Shown piece by piece: positions 19,236 to 30,464 of a DNA stretch of 64,000 nucleotides (its first letter is position 1; the number at the start of each line of letters is the position of its first letter). A program made the translations under genes and the position numbers. The stretch lies in assembly GCF_006385555.1 (NCBI RefSeq), contig NZ_CP041036.1:4278001-4342000 (forward strand). The letters run 5' to 3'. Origin of the DNA: Shewanella polaris (GTDB taxonomy: Bacteria > Pseudomonadota > Gammaproteobacteria > Enterobacterales > Shewanellaceae). Below the pieces are notes generated by a model. The model was not told where the DNA came from. It was given only the letters and a program-made list of their open reading frames with translations, and did no database searches.

Positions 19236-20725
19236 TACATCATCACCACATCATATTTACTTTGAATGTATAACGGTTCATTTTGCAAACGTATACGCTT
19301 ACCTATATAGACTTCTAACTCTGCCAACAAATGCGATTCATCACCGCTAAAGCTCATATACACAGCTGGCGAGCAATACAGTAAAAATTCATCGGCTTTA
19401 TAAGCACGATTTAAACGAATAATCTCGCGAAAAATTTCATATGACACGGTTTCAATAGTTTTCATGGTGCCTGTGCCTTTACAAGACGGACACTCACCAC
19501 ACACCACGTGCTCTAAACTTTCGCGGGTACGTTTACGAGTCATTTCGACTAAACCTAGACCGGAAAAACCACTAACACTGGTTTTAACGCGGTCTAACGC
19601 TAATGCGGCATTTAAGCTTTCGAGCACTCGCTTTTGGTGTTCATTATTGAGCATATCGATAAAGTCGATAATAATAATTCCGCCCAAATTACGCAACCGC
19701 AGTTGTCTCGCAATCGCTTGTGTGGCTTCAAGATTAGTATTGAAAATGGTTTCTTCTAAATTACGATGGCCAACAAACGCTCCGGTATTAATGTCAACTG
19801 TGGTCATGGCTTCGGTTTGATCAATAATCAAATAACCGCCAGATTTAAGTTCCACTTTGCGGCCTAAAGCCCGCTGAATTTCGTTTTCGACATCATACAA
19901 TTCAAAGATGGGTGCGGGGCCTGCATAATGCTCAATTTTATCCGCAATTTCAGGCATGAACTCTTGAGCAAACTGTTGTAATTCTGCATAGGTACGACGT
20001 GAATCAACTTGAATATGATCAAGTTCTTCCCCCACAAAATCACGAATAATCCGCACCGGCAATGCCAAGTCTTGATACAGTAAAATAACGCCTTTGCGCT
20101 TACGACGTTCGCTAACCTTGGACCACACTCGCCGTAAAAAAGCCGCATCTTGGGCGAGTTCGCCTTCACCTACATTTTCAGCCGCAGTGCGTATAATAAA
20201 ACCGCCGTCATCATCAACATAAGGCAAGGTAATATTTTTAAGACGTTGACGTTCTTCTTCGAGCTCAATGCGTTGTGATACGCCCACATGGCTAGAACCA
20301 GGCATAAAGACTAAATATCGTGAAGGTAAGGTAATGTCGGTTGTTAGACGGGCGCCTTTAGTACCGAGTGGATCTTTAACCACTTGCACCATAATGTCTT
20401 GGCCTTGGCGCACCAGCTCCGCAATATCACGCACCACAAAGTTGCCTTTCTCGACATCGGCAACACATTCGGTATGAGGAACAATATCGGAAGCATGTAA
20501 GAAAGCGGCTTTATCTAAGCCAATATCAACAAAAGCAGCCTGCATACCAGGAAGTACACGGCTGATTTTACCTTTATAGATATTGCCGACTAAACCTCGT
20601 TTCATACGACGTTCAATATGCACCTCTTGCAACACACCATGCTCGACTAATGCAACACGCGCTTCTGTTGGCGTGACATTGATAAGTAATTCTGTGCCTT
20701 TTTTACGTTGTGCTTTTATATTCAT
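19235..20725 (-). CDS. rng: Ribonuclease G
   Basis: 496 residues, close to the E. coli protein (489). RNase G is the RNase E paralog that trims the 5' end of 16S rRNA and turns over some mRNAs. Visible features: the N-terminal ELLINVTPTEARVALVE, an S1 domain beginning near GLVGNIYKGKISRVLPGMQA, the DNase I-like catalytic segments with TTVDINTG and IIIIDFIDML (the magnesium-binding aspartates), and the zinc-link CGECPSC. The long scaffold domain of RNase E is absent, which separates it from rne. It is in the conserved mreBCD-maf-rng order and lies about 70 bp after maf. Confidence 0.96.
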   Translation of the reverse strand: MNIKAQRKKGTELLINVTPTEARVALVEHGVLQEVHIERRMKRGLVGNIYKGKISRVLPGMQAAFVDIGLDKAAFLHASDIVPHTECVADVEKGNFVVRDIAELVRQGQDIMVQVVKDPLGTKGARLTTDITLPSRYLVFMPGSSHVGVSQRIELEEERQRLKNITLPYVDDDGGFIIRTAAENVGEGELAQDAAFLRRVWSKVSERRKRKGVILLYQDLALPVRIIRDFVGEELDHIQVDSRRTYAELQQFAQEFMPEIADKIEHYAGPAPIFELYDVENEIQRALGRKVELKSGGYLIIDQTEAMTTVDINTGAFVGHRNLEETIFNTNLEATQAIARQLRLRNLGGIIIIDFIDMLNNEHQKRVLESLNAALALDRVKTSVSGFSGLGLVEMTRKRTRESLEHVVCGECPSCKGTGTMKTIETVSYEIFREIIRLNRAYKADEFLLYCSPAVYMSFSGDESHLLAELEVYIGKRIRLQNEPLYIQSKYDVVMM

Positions 20726-20797
20726 AAGCCACCAGTATTCAGGTCATGCTTCAATCGTAATAGTGACAGCACTGTAGATAACCGTCGAAGCAATATC

Positions 20798-21388
20798 TTA
20801 TTGAGAGTGCTGCATCATGCAGGCTAATAATTCACGAGTATCAACTAAGGGCAAACCGACAACGGCAGAGTAACTGCCTATAATTGATTTAACAAAGCAG
20901 CCACCCAGAGCTTGTATACCGTAAGCACCCGCTTTATCCATAGGCTCACCAGAAGCAACATAAGCCTCTATATCAGCTACGGATAACTCACAGAATGTCA
21001 CTTGAGTACGACACAATCGGCTAAAAGTTTGCTCGCCATCTGTTAATGCTACTGCAGTCATCACCTCGTGAGTTTGACCAGACAGCAATCTCAACATGCG
21101 TTTGGCATCATCTTGGTCGACTGGTTTTCCTAATATCTGGTCATTCAGTACTACTATCGTATCCGAACCCAATACTTTAGGTGCGAAAAAATGTTCACTA
21201 AGTGCTAACCCCGCTTGGGCTTTTTCGAGCGCTAAACGGGATACATATTGAGTGGCAGTTTCGGTCGACAGAGGTGTTTCATCTATATCAGGCGCAACTA
21301 ACTCGAACGAAAAACCCGGATGACTAAAGCCTGCTTGAAGTAATAATTCTTTTCTTCTTGGTGAGGTAGAAGCCAGTACCCATGTCAT
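20798..21388 (-). CDS. maf: Maf-family nucleotide pyrophosphatase (YhdE-type)
   Basis: A 196-residue Maf protein. The family cleaves non-canonical or modified nucleoside triphosphates (dTTP/UTP and methylated forms) and is tied to septum regulation. The signature [12 protein letters not shown] is at the N-terminus, followed by APDIDETP, the [16 protein letters not shown] core and the [10 protein letters not shown] segment. The position between mreD and rng is the classic place for the YhdE paralog. Confidence 0.93.
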   Translation of the reverse strand: MTWVLASTSPRRKELLLQAGFSHPGFSFELVAPDIDETPLSTETATQYVSRLALEKAQAGLALSEHFFAPKVLGSDTIVVLNDQILGKPVDQDDAKRMLRLLSGQTHEVMTAVALTDGEQTFSRLCRTQVTFCELSVADIEAYVASGEPMDKAGAYGIQALGGCFVKSIIGSYSAVVGLPLVDTRELLACMMQHSQ

Positions 21389-21444
21389 CTGATATTTACT
21401 CTAGTTAGTGTACATTAAAACCATACTTAGGTTTTTACGTTGGA

Positions 21445-21936
21445 TTAGCGAACTTTATAATGACGGCGCATATTACGTAACACCCAAAAGACCCACCACC
21501 AAATAAATAAACTTGAAATAGCAGGCAAAAACATTTCAACATCAAATGGCGTAGACTCGACCACAACAAACTGGGTCACAAATATAACCACATGATAAAT
21601 ACAGATAAAACAAGCCACTAAGATTGATTGTTGCCAGCGTGGATAATTTCGCAATCGCTGACATAACAACACCACAATATAGATAACCAGCGACAATGCT
21701 AATGATCGGATCCCTAAATGGGCTCCTAGTAGCACATCAAGCATTACCCCCAAAATCCATGCGGTAAGAATGTTGTAACGATGCGGTAGTGCCATCGCCC
21801 AATACATCATCACCATTAATAGCCAGTCAGGTCGCCACGCTTCAACCATTTTTGGCAGCGGCATAATCTGAAACATCATCCCGATAAATAATGTCAGCCA
21901 GACCACTAAGCGCCCATTAGCTATGTGCGTACTCAT
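21445..21936 (-). CDS. mreD: Rod-shape-determining protein MreD
   Basis: A 163-residue integral membrane protein with five or six helices. It is the membrane partner of MreC and MreB in the elongasome. It carries the expected LGIRSLALSLVIYIVVLLCQ segment. The start overlaps the mreC stop by four bases, showing tight coupling in mreBCD. Confidence 0.93.
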   Translation of the reverse strand: MSTHIANGRLVVWLTLFIGMMFQIMPLPKMVEAWRPDWLLMVMMYWAMALPHRYNILTAWILGVMLDVLLGAHLGIRSLALSLVIYIVVLLCQRLRNYPRWQQSILVACFICIYHVVIFVTQFVVVESTPFDVEMFLPAISSLFIWWWVFWVLRNMRRHYKVR

Positions 21937-22850
21937 TGATTTACCTCGCTGGTAGCGGGTTTCGTTGCCGAAGCTGTAGCCTTATCAGCAGTATTTTTAA
22001 TCAACCCTTGTACATCAGCAGGAAGCGTAAAAGGCTTGGTTTCATCTGGCCAAATAAGTAATACATAACGAATACGGTCAAGCGCAGCTAAAGGCTGAGC
22101 ATTTATCACCGCGTAGCTCTGACCGTCATCACGCGATACGCTGATCACACGAGCAACGGGATAGCCTTCAGGAAAACGATTACCTAATCCTGAAGTCACT
22201 AATAAATCACCCACGATAATATCGGTACTTTTAGCCACATGACGTAATTCAATTTGATCAATATCACCGGTACCGTTAGCAATAGCGCGCACGTCGTTGC
22301 GTGTCACTCGAACAGGAATACCGTGGGTCGTATCTGACACCATTAACACCCTGCTGGTTAATTCACTCACTTCAACAACTTGTCCCACAACACCTTTAGC
22401 ATCAACGACAGGTTGACCAACATAGACACCCGTTTGTAAGCCATGGTTTAACACCACAAACTGCCGAAAAGGATCGCTGGCAACTTCCATAACTTCGGCC
22501 ACCATTTTACGAGAATCCATGTGCACAGGCGAACCGAGCAATGCACGTAAACGTTCATTCTCTTGGCGAACATACTCGAAACGTTGTAAACGCTCAGACA
22601 TCACCAGTTGTTGGCGTAGTAGTTCTTTATTTTGCAATTCGAGCATATTGCGAGTCGCAAATGCTTCTGCGGACCAGTCAAGCATCACACCTGGGACATT
22701 GGCTAAATACTGCAGAGGACTTAATACTGAGGATAAAGATTGGCGAATGGGATCTAGGCGTTGATTAGTGATAAGTAATGCCACCGACAAAATAATTGCC
22801 AGTGTTAATCTAAATTGGATGGAAACGCCACGAACGAAAATTGGTTTCAT
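21933..22850 (-). CDS. mreC: Rod-shape-determining protein MreC
   Basis: 305 residues. There is one N-terminal membrane helix (FRLTLAIILSVALLITNQR), then a coiled coil (LELQNKELLRQQLVMSERLQ) and two periplasmic beta-barrel domains. MreC organises peptidoglycan synthases (PBP2) around MreB. The end is a short Ala/Thr/Lys-rich tail. It lies about 60 bp after mreB. Confidence 0.95.
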   Translation of the reverse strand: MKPIFVRGVSIQFRLTLAIILSVALLITNQRLDPIRQSLSSVLSPLQYLANVPGVMLDWSAEAFATRNMLELQNKELLRQQLVMSERLQRFEYVRQENERLRALLGSPVHMDSRKMVAEVMEVASDPFRQFVVLNHGLQTGVYVGQPVVDAKGVVGQVVEVSELTSRVLMVSDTTHGIPVRVTRNDVRAIANGTGDIDQIELRHVAKSTDIIVGDLLVTSGLGNRFPEGYPVARVISVSRDDGQSYAVINAQPLAALDRIRYVLLIWPDETKPFTLPADVQGLIKNTADKATASATKPATSEVNQ

Positions 22851-22912
22851 AAATTGTTCGCAACTTTGTTAACCCAGTTACGACGTTAACAAAGTTGCTC
22901 AGCTAGTAATAA

Positions 22913-23965
<1,053 letters not shown>

Positions 23966-24154
23966 TCAGGCCTGTATTCTGTGAAGTCAGAAGAATAAAA
24001 ATCAGCTAACTCTATCAATGACACCCCCATTCTACAATACCGAACAGGTCAACAATCGCTAATCTGGCATTTTTTTTTCTAAAAATGCCTAAAAAAATGT
24101 CAATCGTTCAAATTTAATCCTAAAAATCATAAAAACGATGTTTTTTTATTCAGT

Positions 24155-27100
24155 TTATTGGTTCACTTCTCGCCAATAAATGATCCTATCATGTCCTCGG
24201 TAGCGGCCAAAATAAGCACTCGCTTTTGGGTTATATAATAAAGTCGAACTTGCATCGTCCCAATTCCAATACCATTTGAGCCAATCGTCAACAGTTAATG
24301 GAGCGGTAACTTGGCCTCGATAAGGTACTAAACCGCTACTTTCCCATAACAATGTCAGCTTTCCAGAGTTCACTTCACTGCCAGCATCGCTACGAGTAAC
24401 ACTCTGTCCAGCAGTTAATGATGGCGCATATACTTCTGTGCCATCTAGAGGATCAATAACTTGAGTGCAACTATCATCGATGTTTGTTATCCAATCACTA
24501 CCATTCCAGTATTGGGCATAAGTTGTCATACGCAGTATTTCATTTTCAGGGCCATAGGTATTATCCATCACCACTCTGCCATGACGAAAATCTTGAGTCG
24601 AGAGTAGCTTTGCTGTGCAAGTATTATTGTCGGCACAAATACTGCTGCTACCCGGGAGCATATCTGCAGATGCAACTAATGCGAAGTCTCCATCATTATC
24701 AAATACTTGCACACCAATATCCAACAAAGAAAAAGGTCCGTCAACACCCGGAGCCGTCATTCGGTTGAAGCTAGCTAGGTTAGTGATGTCGACGCTTGCT
24801 TCACCTAAAGCCCATGAGCTTGCATCAATGGGCAAATCACTTAATCTGGCACTTAAATCCACACCATTATTAGCATTTTCCCCTACTAAGATTGCATTAG
24901 CTTTAGCAAAGACACCTTGATAATTTTGGGTCACATAAGTTCCTGTATTTACGGTATTTAAGGTTAGCGCTAGTTTAAAAGGCTGATCCATATAATTAAA
25001 ACTACCGCAAGATGGCACTACACTAATGTTACTGACAACAAAACGGTCTGGCACAAAACGACCTATGCTAGGAGATTCAGCCATTGGAATATCATAGAAA
25101 CTCGAACCTAAATAATTACTTAGAGGCTTAGCTGTAAATTGAAATACACCGACTTCTGTTACTGACTGTGGCACAGTATTAGTGTTAGTTGTTTGGGCTA
25201 CATGATTATATTGTGTAGTGCCAACAGCACCTAACACACCATCAGACGGGGCAACTAGCTCATGTGCTAATGTTATGTTTTCATGAGCATAATTTGGCGT
25301 ATTGATGTTATCGCAGAAATTGGTATCACCGTCAAACTCCCAAGCTTTCCCTTGAATAACTAATTTAAATGACTCGCCAGCTTTTTTGTAAACATCACAA
25401 GTACTATTACCTGCAGCGCACTTTGCACTACTATCTTCTGGCGTAACACACAAGCCCACCGGGAAGCTGACAAACTCATCAGAGCCCGTCATGACCAAGC
25501 CTTCCTCATCACCTGTGCCGGTATACTTTGCATCTAGCTGTATTTTCCCTGCATCGGGGTAGTTAACAATAAGCTCAGCTTTACCATCGTTATCGAATGC
25601 CAACGCAAGCGTTGTAGCGGCACTCTCTAGTTTACTCATCACCTTACTATTCACCGTGACTGACTGACCATTTATAGGCAAACTTGGATCAATATAACTA
25701 CTCCAAAAACTGACATCTTTTGTGGTATCAGCAAAGGTAGGTACACATTGCAACGTCTCATCTGATTTCTTCACCGCACTGATTGAAATGTTACCCGTAG
25801 GTTTGTTTGCTAGCTTATCTGGCACATCAAAAATAAAGCCACTGTCAGCAAACACCAAATTACAACTTGCTACGCTAGCCGCTTCGCCATTAATACGGCA
25901 CAAGGTTTCACTGAATGCTTTAGTACTTGGCGTTGACCCTGTAACACCTAAAGTAACGATGCCAGGAGTATTACGTCTTAATTGTAGATCTGACTTTTCT
26001 CCACCAGTGAAGGTCACCACATTTCCCCCAACCCAACCACCACCAGTGATTGTTACAGGGCTCAGTGTTGCCGTAACAGTTTCCGTCACGGTTTGGGTGC
26101 AATCTGTATTAGCACAAGCTTTAATCGACAGTATTTTTGGTGCACAGGTAATACCTTGTCCAGAGTATGAATACTCAAAGTGATCTATTTGTATTCCAAC
26201 TGGATTTGATTTTAGTGCACAAATTTCTACATTATCAATTTCATGCTTATTGGTTGATCCCCCCGTCGAACCTGTTAACGATAATAAAAAGTTATCCGGT
26301 ATTGCAGCTTGAGTGATGATGGCTGCAGCATCAAATGCGGAAATAATCTCAACAAAACCACTACCGGTATTACGTTCTACTTTCACTATTGATTGGTTAG
26401 TAATTTGTGAATCAATGGTAATACGGTAACGGTGTGCCGGAGATACATTATTGTTATCAACGGTCGGAGATAAACAACTACCATTAGTATTGGTGGTGCC
26501 ATTACTACATGTACCACGTAAATAAGGATAACCAGCCGTACCAGTACCCGATCCCCGAATTGCAACAGATTGCCGACGACGCCCGGGTCCACTAGGGCCT
26601 CCCTCTCTTGAAAAGTTACCATATTCATCGATACCAAAACCTAACCAGCCACCTGCAAAACCATTCTCATTTGAACGAGCACCATAGCCTAGTGGTCCAC
26701 CATAGGCTCCAGCTTGAGGTGTAATCGAACCATCTGATAATACTAAGGCTATACCATCGGCTCCATTACCGTCGTAAGCAAAATGATCAAACTCAATTGA
26801 CACGAAATTATCTTCAGCAGGAAATAGTCTTTGGTAAGTAGAAGATGTTGCTTGATTTGTTGATGTTTGTGTTACTCGCAAACGATTACTAACGATAGAA
26901 GGCGTAAAGCTACCTCGACTTTTTGAAACAACCCAATCATCCCCAAGGTCAGTTCGTTGGAAATCATCAGTAAAACACGTCAAAGGAGTCTCAACCTCAA
27001 TAGTACAATCTGGAACAACATCGATTAGATCTGCACTATCAACAAACGTTACTGATGAACTCCCCCCCAATACGATATCTTTCCCAGTAACAGCGCCTTT

Positions 27101-27877
27101 AATTTTTGCTGAACCATTAATGGTAACTGTACTTTCAGATACCACATAAGCATTCAAACTTGCGCCGCCTTCAATTTCAAATTTGCCATAATGATAAAAT
27201 AGTAAATTTTCTGGAGAACTGGCTAGCGTTAAATTTTTCTGAATATAATCATTTTTGATAAAAAAAGTCACTCGCCCTGTCGTTGGGAATATCAATTGAA
27301 CACCATTATTGATGCTCATTGTTTCTATCCAATACTGTCCTGAGGAAAATTCAATCTTGCCAGAGGTAGCAGACAAATTTTTGATTTTGTATTTACCATT
27401 ACTAGTAGTAAAAACAATCTTTTTATCACTACCATTAGCGACTGACACATTACGATATTCACCTTCGGCGATATTAACCGTTTCATTACCATAAGATGGA
27501 GGACCTAAATCAACAGTGCTGCTTGATTGACACTGGGCAAAGTCAATACGTCCAGAGGGTAATTCTGCAAGACTACCACCGTCACGGCAAACTCTGGAAG
27601 TACCATTGGAGCTAATACAAGAACCAAAGTTACTGTCTCCACCTTGATAATAATTATCTGTTGGCAGTTTACCGTTACTCGGTGCGTTGATGATCGTGGC
27701 TGAATTCAAATTAATTGTGCCATTGGTATCAAAGTTATTAACACCCTCTTTAAAAGTGTCGCGCCAATCAGCCGATGCTGTTGTTACCGACATAAAAAAA
27801 GCCATTAATATCCATGTAAAAATCAATAGTGTTCTAAAGATATTAGATTTCCTCGATAACCCAATGCTAATTCCCAC
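24155..27877 (-). CDS. mshQ: MSHA biogenesis protein MshQ, with an L-type-lectin-like domain
   Basis: A 1240-residue secreted protein, last gene of the MSHA locus. A signal peptide (about residues 1-36) is followed by a beta-rich region (about 130-290) resembling polymorphic-repeat folds. Residues of about 300-555 look like an L-type lectin: FDHFAYDGNGADGIALVLSD, then GFAGGWLGFGIDEYGNFS and the closing GSTGGSTNKHEIDNVEI. The C-terminal half is the DUF6701-like region typical of MshQ. The lectin call is mine from motif recognition. The start is a GTG overlapping the mshP stop by 11 bp, without a strong ribosome binding site, so it likely depends on coupling. A pilus-tip or surface-adhesion role is plausible but unproven. 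Confidence 0.9.
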   Translation of the reverse strand: MGISIGLSRKSNIFRTLLIFTWILMAFFMSVTTASADWRDTFKEGVNNFDTNGTINLNSATIINAPSNGKLPTDNYYQGGDSNFGSCISSNGTSRVCRDGGSLAELPSGRIDFAQCQSSSTVDLGPPSYGNETVNIAEGEYRNVSVANGSDKKIVFTTSNGKYKIKNLSATSGKIEFSSGQYWIETMSINNGVQLIFPTTGRVTFFIKNDYIQKNLTLASSPENLLFYHYGKFEIEGGASLNAYVVSESTVTINGSAKIKGAVTGKDIVLGGSSSVTFVDSADLIDVVPDCTIEVETPLTCFTDDFQRTDLGDDWVVSKSRGSFTPSIVSNRLRVTQTSTNQATSSTYQRLFPAEDNFVSIEFDHFAYDGNGADGIALVLSDGSITPQAGAYGGPLGYGARSNENGFAGGWLGFGIDEYGNFSREGGPSGPGRRRQSVAIRGSGTGTAGYPYLRGTCSNGTTNTNGSCLSPTVDNNNVSPAHRYRITIDSQITNQSIVKVERNTGSGFVEIISAFDAAAIITQAAIPDNFLLSLTGSTGGSTNKHEIDNVEICALKSNPVGIQIDHFEYSYSGQGITCAPKILSIKACANTDCTQTVTETVTATLSPVTITGGGWVGGNVVTFTGGEKSDLQLRRNTPGIVTLGVTGSTPSTKAFSETLCRINGEAASVASCNLVFADSGFIFDVPDKLANKPTGNISISAVKKSDETLQCVPTFADTTKDVSFWSSYIDPSLPINGQSVTVNSKVMSKLESAATTLALAFDNDGKAELIVNYPDAGKIQLDAKYTGTGDEEGLVMTGSDEFVSFPVGLCVTPEDSSAKCAAGNSTCDVYKKAGESFKLVIQGKAWEFDGDTNFCDNINTPNYAHENITLAHELVAPSDGVLGAVGTTQYNHVAQTTNTNTVPQSVTEVGVFQFTAKPLSNYLGSSFYDIPMAESPSIGRFVPDRFVVSNISVVPSCGSFNYMDQPFKLALTLNTVNTGTYVTQNYQGVFAKANAILVGENANNGVDLSARLSDLPIDASSWALGEASVDITNLASFNRMTAPGVDGPFSLLDIGVQVFDNDGDFALVASADMLPGSSSICADNNTCTAKLLSTQDFRHGRVVMDNTYGPENEILRMTTYAQYWNGSDWITNIDDSCTQVIDPLDGTEVYAPSLTAGQSVTRSDAGSEVNSGKLTLLWESSGLVPYRGQVTAPLTVDDWLKWYWNWDDASSTLLYNPKASAYFGRYRGHDRIIYWREVNQ

Positions 27878-28328
27878 GCGCTTCTACCTCCACTTGGCGA
27901 CTGACTCGCAAACACGTTGAACTGCTCGAGTTACCAGTACAATTACCGGTTTCACATACCGCAGAGCTGTTAATTCTATATTGAACGACACCACCCACGG
28001 AGGCAGAATTACAGCTCACTGTGGTGTTGCAGTTATGAAAACCTTTTACATCAAGCCCAGTTGGTGGCGTCCATGTTGCACTGACATAGGTACAATCTGC
28101 GACAGAATCATCAACAGGAAACAACTGAGCCAATGCCGCATCTGCACCACTATTTGCATTAAATAAAGCTCGAGTGCCCCACACTTCCATGTTCACCGAC
28201 TCATCGGCATCGCCAACAATACGAATTAAGCTCGCAGCGATAAGAAACATTACCGTTAGCACAAAAACACCGATAATCAGTGCGCTGCCTTGTTGCGAGT
28301 GTTGGCTTAATTTCAGCTTAGGGAACAT
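27867..28328 (-). CDS. mshP: MSHA minor pilin-like protein MshP
   Basis: 153 residues with a PilX-like N-terminus: a short basic leader, then QQGSALIIGVFVLTVMFLIA, a pilin-type hydrophobic helix without the classic GFTLIE. Four cysteines in the C-terminal half suggest disulfides. It overlaps mshO and mshQ by 11 bp on each side, and lies in the minor-pilin cluster mshCDOPQ that likely forms the initiation complex at the pilus tip. Confidence 0.9.
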   Translation of the reverse strand: MFPKLKLSQHSQQGSALIIGVFVLTVMFLIAASLIRIVGDADESVNMEVWGTRALFNANSGADAALAQLFPVDDSVADCTYVSATWTPPTGLDVKGFHNCNTTVSCNSASVGGVVQYRINSSAVCETGNCTGNSSSSTCLRVSRQVEVEARGN

Positions 28329-29145
28329 TCATCACCTGTACTTGATGGTTATATTGAAATGTTTCACCATTGACGGAAAATACTGGTTGTAAATGCACTA
28401 TCGCATTGGTCACCAGTGTCGATGGAGTAAGAATAACCGCGGGATTAACCGCTAACGCATTAACAACATTTTGTGCCATCAACACACCATTGCCCATCAC
28501 AGCGGGTACGGGCTGGTTCACCTTATAGCCATAGTTTTGGTATAGGCGCAACTCAACGCTGCTGACATTGTTAACAAAACAGTAGCTCAAAGGACTATCG
28601 GCAACATATAAGCGTTTTAATGGCGATGCCTCTGTAAAGCGAACACTTTGAGTTAATGTAATCGTAAGTTGGTCGCCTGATTCAGTGACACTTTGTATGA
28701 TAAATCGTTTAGCGGTTGTCCCTTGAGGATTATAAATATCCGCGCTTGTTAGTGGATAAATCAATACTGATTGAGCAGCATTAATACTACGAACACTTTT
28801 AATCGCTGTTAGACTATTTTGCGTAGCTTGTGGAAAAAAAGGTGCATCAAGATACGATGTGCTTGCGCTAATCGGCAATAATTCAAGACATTGATAACTA
28901 CCGTCTATTGCCGTTAACACGCGCATACTATTAGGCACAGCAGCACGAATATCCCGGGTCATCCGCTCAATGCCAAAACGGCTTTGACTGAGCACTTGAT
29001 CAACCGCGCTAGATTCAACAAAAATTCGAGTGCCGAAAATCACAAAACTACTCAACCCAACAACGACAATGCCTAAAATTAAAATGACCGTAACCATTTC
29101 AATTAAGGTAAAACCAGCGGATTTAACTTGGTTGCTAAGTGGCAT
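28318..29145 (-). CDS. mshO: MSHA minor prepilin MshO
   Basis: 275 residues with a type IV prepilin leader and helix, AGFTLIEMVTVILILGIVVV, cut after the Gly by the prepilin peptidase PilD. It belongs to the PilW/MshO type of large minor pilins. It shares one base with the mshD stop (TAATG), showing coupled translation. Confidence 0.93.
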   Translation of the reverse strand: MPLSNQVKSAGFTLIEMVTVILILGIVVVGLSSFVIFGTRIFVESSAVDQVLSQSRFGIERMTRDIRAAVPNSMRVLTAIDGSYQCLELLPISASTSYLDAPFFPQATQNSLTAIKSVRSINAAQSVLIYPLTSADIYNPQGTTAKRFIIQSVTESGDQLTITLTQSVRFTEASPLKRLYVADSPLSYCFVNNVSSVELRLYQNYGYKVNQPVPAVMGNGVLMAQNVVNALAVNPAVILTPSTLVTNAIVHLQPVFSVNGETFQYNHQVQVMNVP

Positions 29146-29684
29146 TAGTAATTACTCCTTACCGCTTGGTAAGTAATTACTTCACCGGCAGGTGTCGTCA
29201 CGGCAACAGTAATTAGTTTTTCAGCTTGAGTAGCTGGATCAATATATGCCACTGAAACCTGCAATTTATAACGAGGATAGGCCTGAGCATAGGTTTGGCT
29301 TGAATCGAGCATGTTTGCGGTTTCATTTAAGCCATTGTAATCATCAACATCGTTGAACGAGTCACGGCTTTCACCGCTATCAATACCGAGTAAACCTGAT
29401 GAAGTACAAGCAATACCGCCAGAAGCATTACACGCAGGAACGCCACCATTAGGATTGGTATTTTGATCATATCGTTTGCCCCAAATTTCATTCATTACCG
29501 AATGAGCCAACTCAGCAGAACGAACTCTGTGTAGCGTGGCTGCCGCTCTGTCTGCTTGGGGAAATAACATGCTGGTGAGCATTACAATCGCAATACCGAT
29601 CACCATCATACCCACAACAAGTTCGATTAAGGTAAAGCCTCCATGGGGATGAGGTAGTGGTTTATGCTGAATGTTATAGAGCAT
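29145..29684 (-). CDS. mshD: MSHA minor prepilin MshD
   Basis: About 179 residues. The prepilin motif [20 protein letters not shown] follows a short basic leader. I choose the ATG at 29684 because GAGGGG lies at suitable spacing and the leader then has normal length; an upstream start at 29711 would overlap mshC by 38 bp. With the chosen start it overlaps mshC by 11 bp. Confidence 0.92.
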   Translation of the reverse strand: MLYNIQHKPLPHPHGGFTLIELVVGMMVIGIAIVMLTSMLFPQADRAAATLHRVRSAELAHSVMNEIWGKRYDQNTNPNGGVPACNASGGIACTSSGLLGIDSGESRDSFNDVDDYNGLNETANMLDSSQTYAQAYPRYKLQVSVAYIDPATQAEKLITVAVTTPAGEVITYQAVRSNY

Positions 29685-30153
29685 AAATATACCCCTCAGA
29701 TTCAACCGCAATGGCTAAGGTTTCATCTGCCACTGCATTAAAACAATGGCCAGAACAAGCCGGAGATAACATCCGACCTAAGCTGTCAAAGGTAATCGAA
29801 AATACTTGGCTAGCACTACTGGCTAAGGTGATATTAGCGCCACCACCAAAATTTTGTGGTTGTTCTGCGCGAAATGGGCTACTACAGCTATTACCGATAC
29901 GGCTGCTAAAATAACGTAATGTATAGCCACTGGCGTTAACATCAAGTTGATAGCACTGATCAGTATTTTGCATTGCTTTAAGTTGGACTTGACGCAACTC
30001 GCTAATAAACTCATTACGTAAGGTATAAGCGCTGTAAGAAGAGTCAGACATTAAACGCGGTAATACCGCCACGGCAAGAATACCAATCAAAATCATGGTG
30101 GTAACTAATTCAACTAAAGTAAACCCAAGTTGAATATTGCGTTGTTGACTCAC
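29674..30153 (-). CDS. mshC: MSHA minor prepilin MshC
   Basis: 159 residues with the leader and helix LGFTLVELVTTMILIGILAV. It resembles GspH/FimT pilins, with a C-terminal disulfide-type cysteine pair around PACSGHC. The start is a GTG with AAGGA upstream. It is the first gene of the mshCDOPQ cluster and follows a 311-bp gap after mshA that contains a terminator. Confidence 0.93.
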   Translation of the reverse strand: MSQQRNIQLGFTLVELVTTMILIGILAVAVLPRLMSDSSYSAYTLRNEFISELRQVQLKAMQNTDQCYQLDVNASGYTLRYFSSRIGNSCSSPFRAEQPQNFGGGANITLASSASQVFSITFDSLGRMLSPACSGHCFNAVADETLAIAVESEGYIYAL

Positions 30154-30464
30154 TGTAATGATGTCCTTAACTTAATGAGCAGAAATATTTTCGATCTCTC
30201 TCTTTTTACAAATGAAAAATGACTATCACATGCGTAAAGGTAACAAATTCAAATAATCATTACGCTTAATCAGTATGGCTAAAATAACATAAAATATCAG
30301 TCTATTTATTCAGTTAGTCAAAAAATCACTGATGTACATTATAACAACCATCTCCCCCAGTATTAGCAAATCAAATGTATTGAAAATTCAATTTCACCTT
30401 AGAAAGAAAGTAGTAAAAAAAAACCTGCACATGGCAGGTTTTTCTTATGGCTAACAATCAAACA
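30154..30464. other. Intergenic region between mshA and mshC, 311 bp
   Basis: It holds the mshA terminator at its left end (30420-30442). The rest is AT-rich, with no reading frame of note, and should contain the promoter of the mshCDOPQ cluster. I could not pick out a convincing sigma-70 or sigma-54 site. Confidence 0.5.
30420..30442 (-). terminator. Intrinsic terminator after mshA
   Basis: A 9-bp stem (AAAACCTGC and GCAGGTTTT) with a 5-nt loop is followed on the minus strand by a run of T (the A tract just left of 30420). It sits 23 bp past the mshA stop. It would separate the abundant pilin transcript from the minor-pilin genes. Confidence 0.85.

Noticed and set aside
24060..24110. Possible mshQ terminator in the A/T-rich stretch before mreB
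   Set aside because: The stem (GGCATTTTT/AAAAATGCC) is AT-rich and is not followed by a T run on the minus strand, so it is not convincing.
25722..26183. 153-residue plus-strand frame opposite mshQ
   Set aside because: It is antisense to a well-supported gene and its composition mirrors the mshQ codons.
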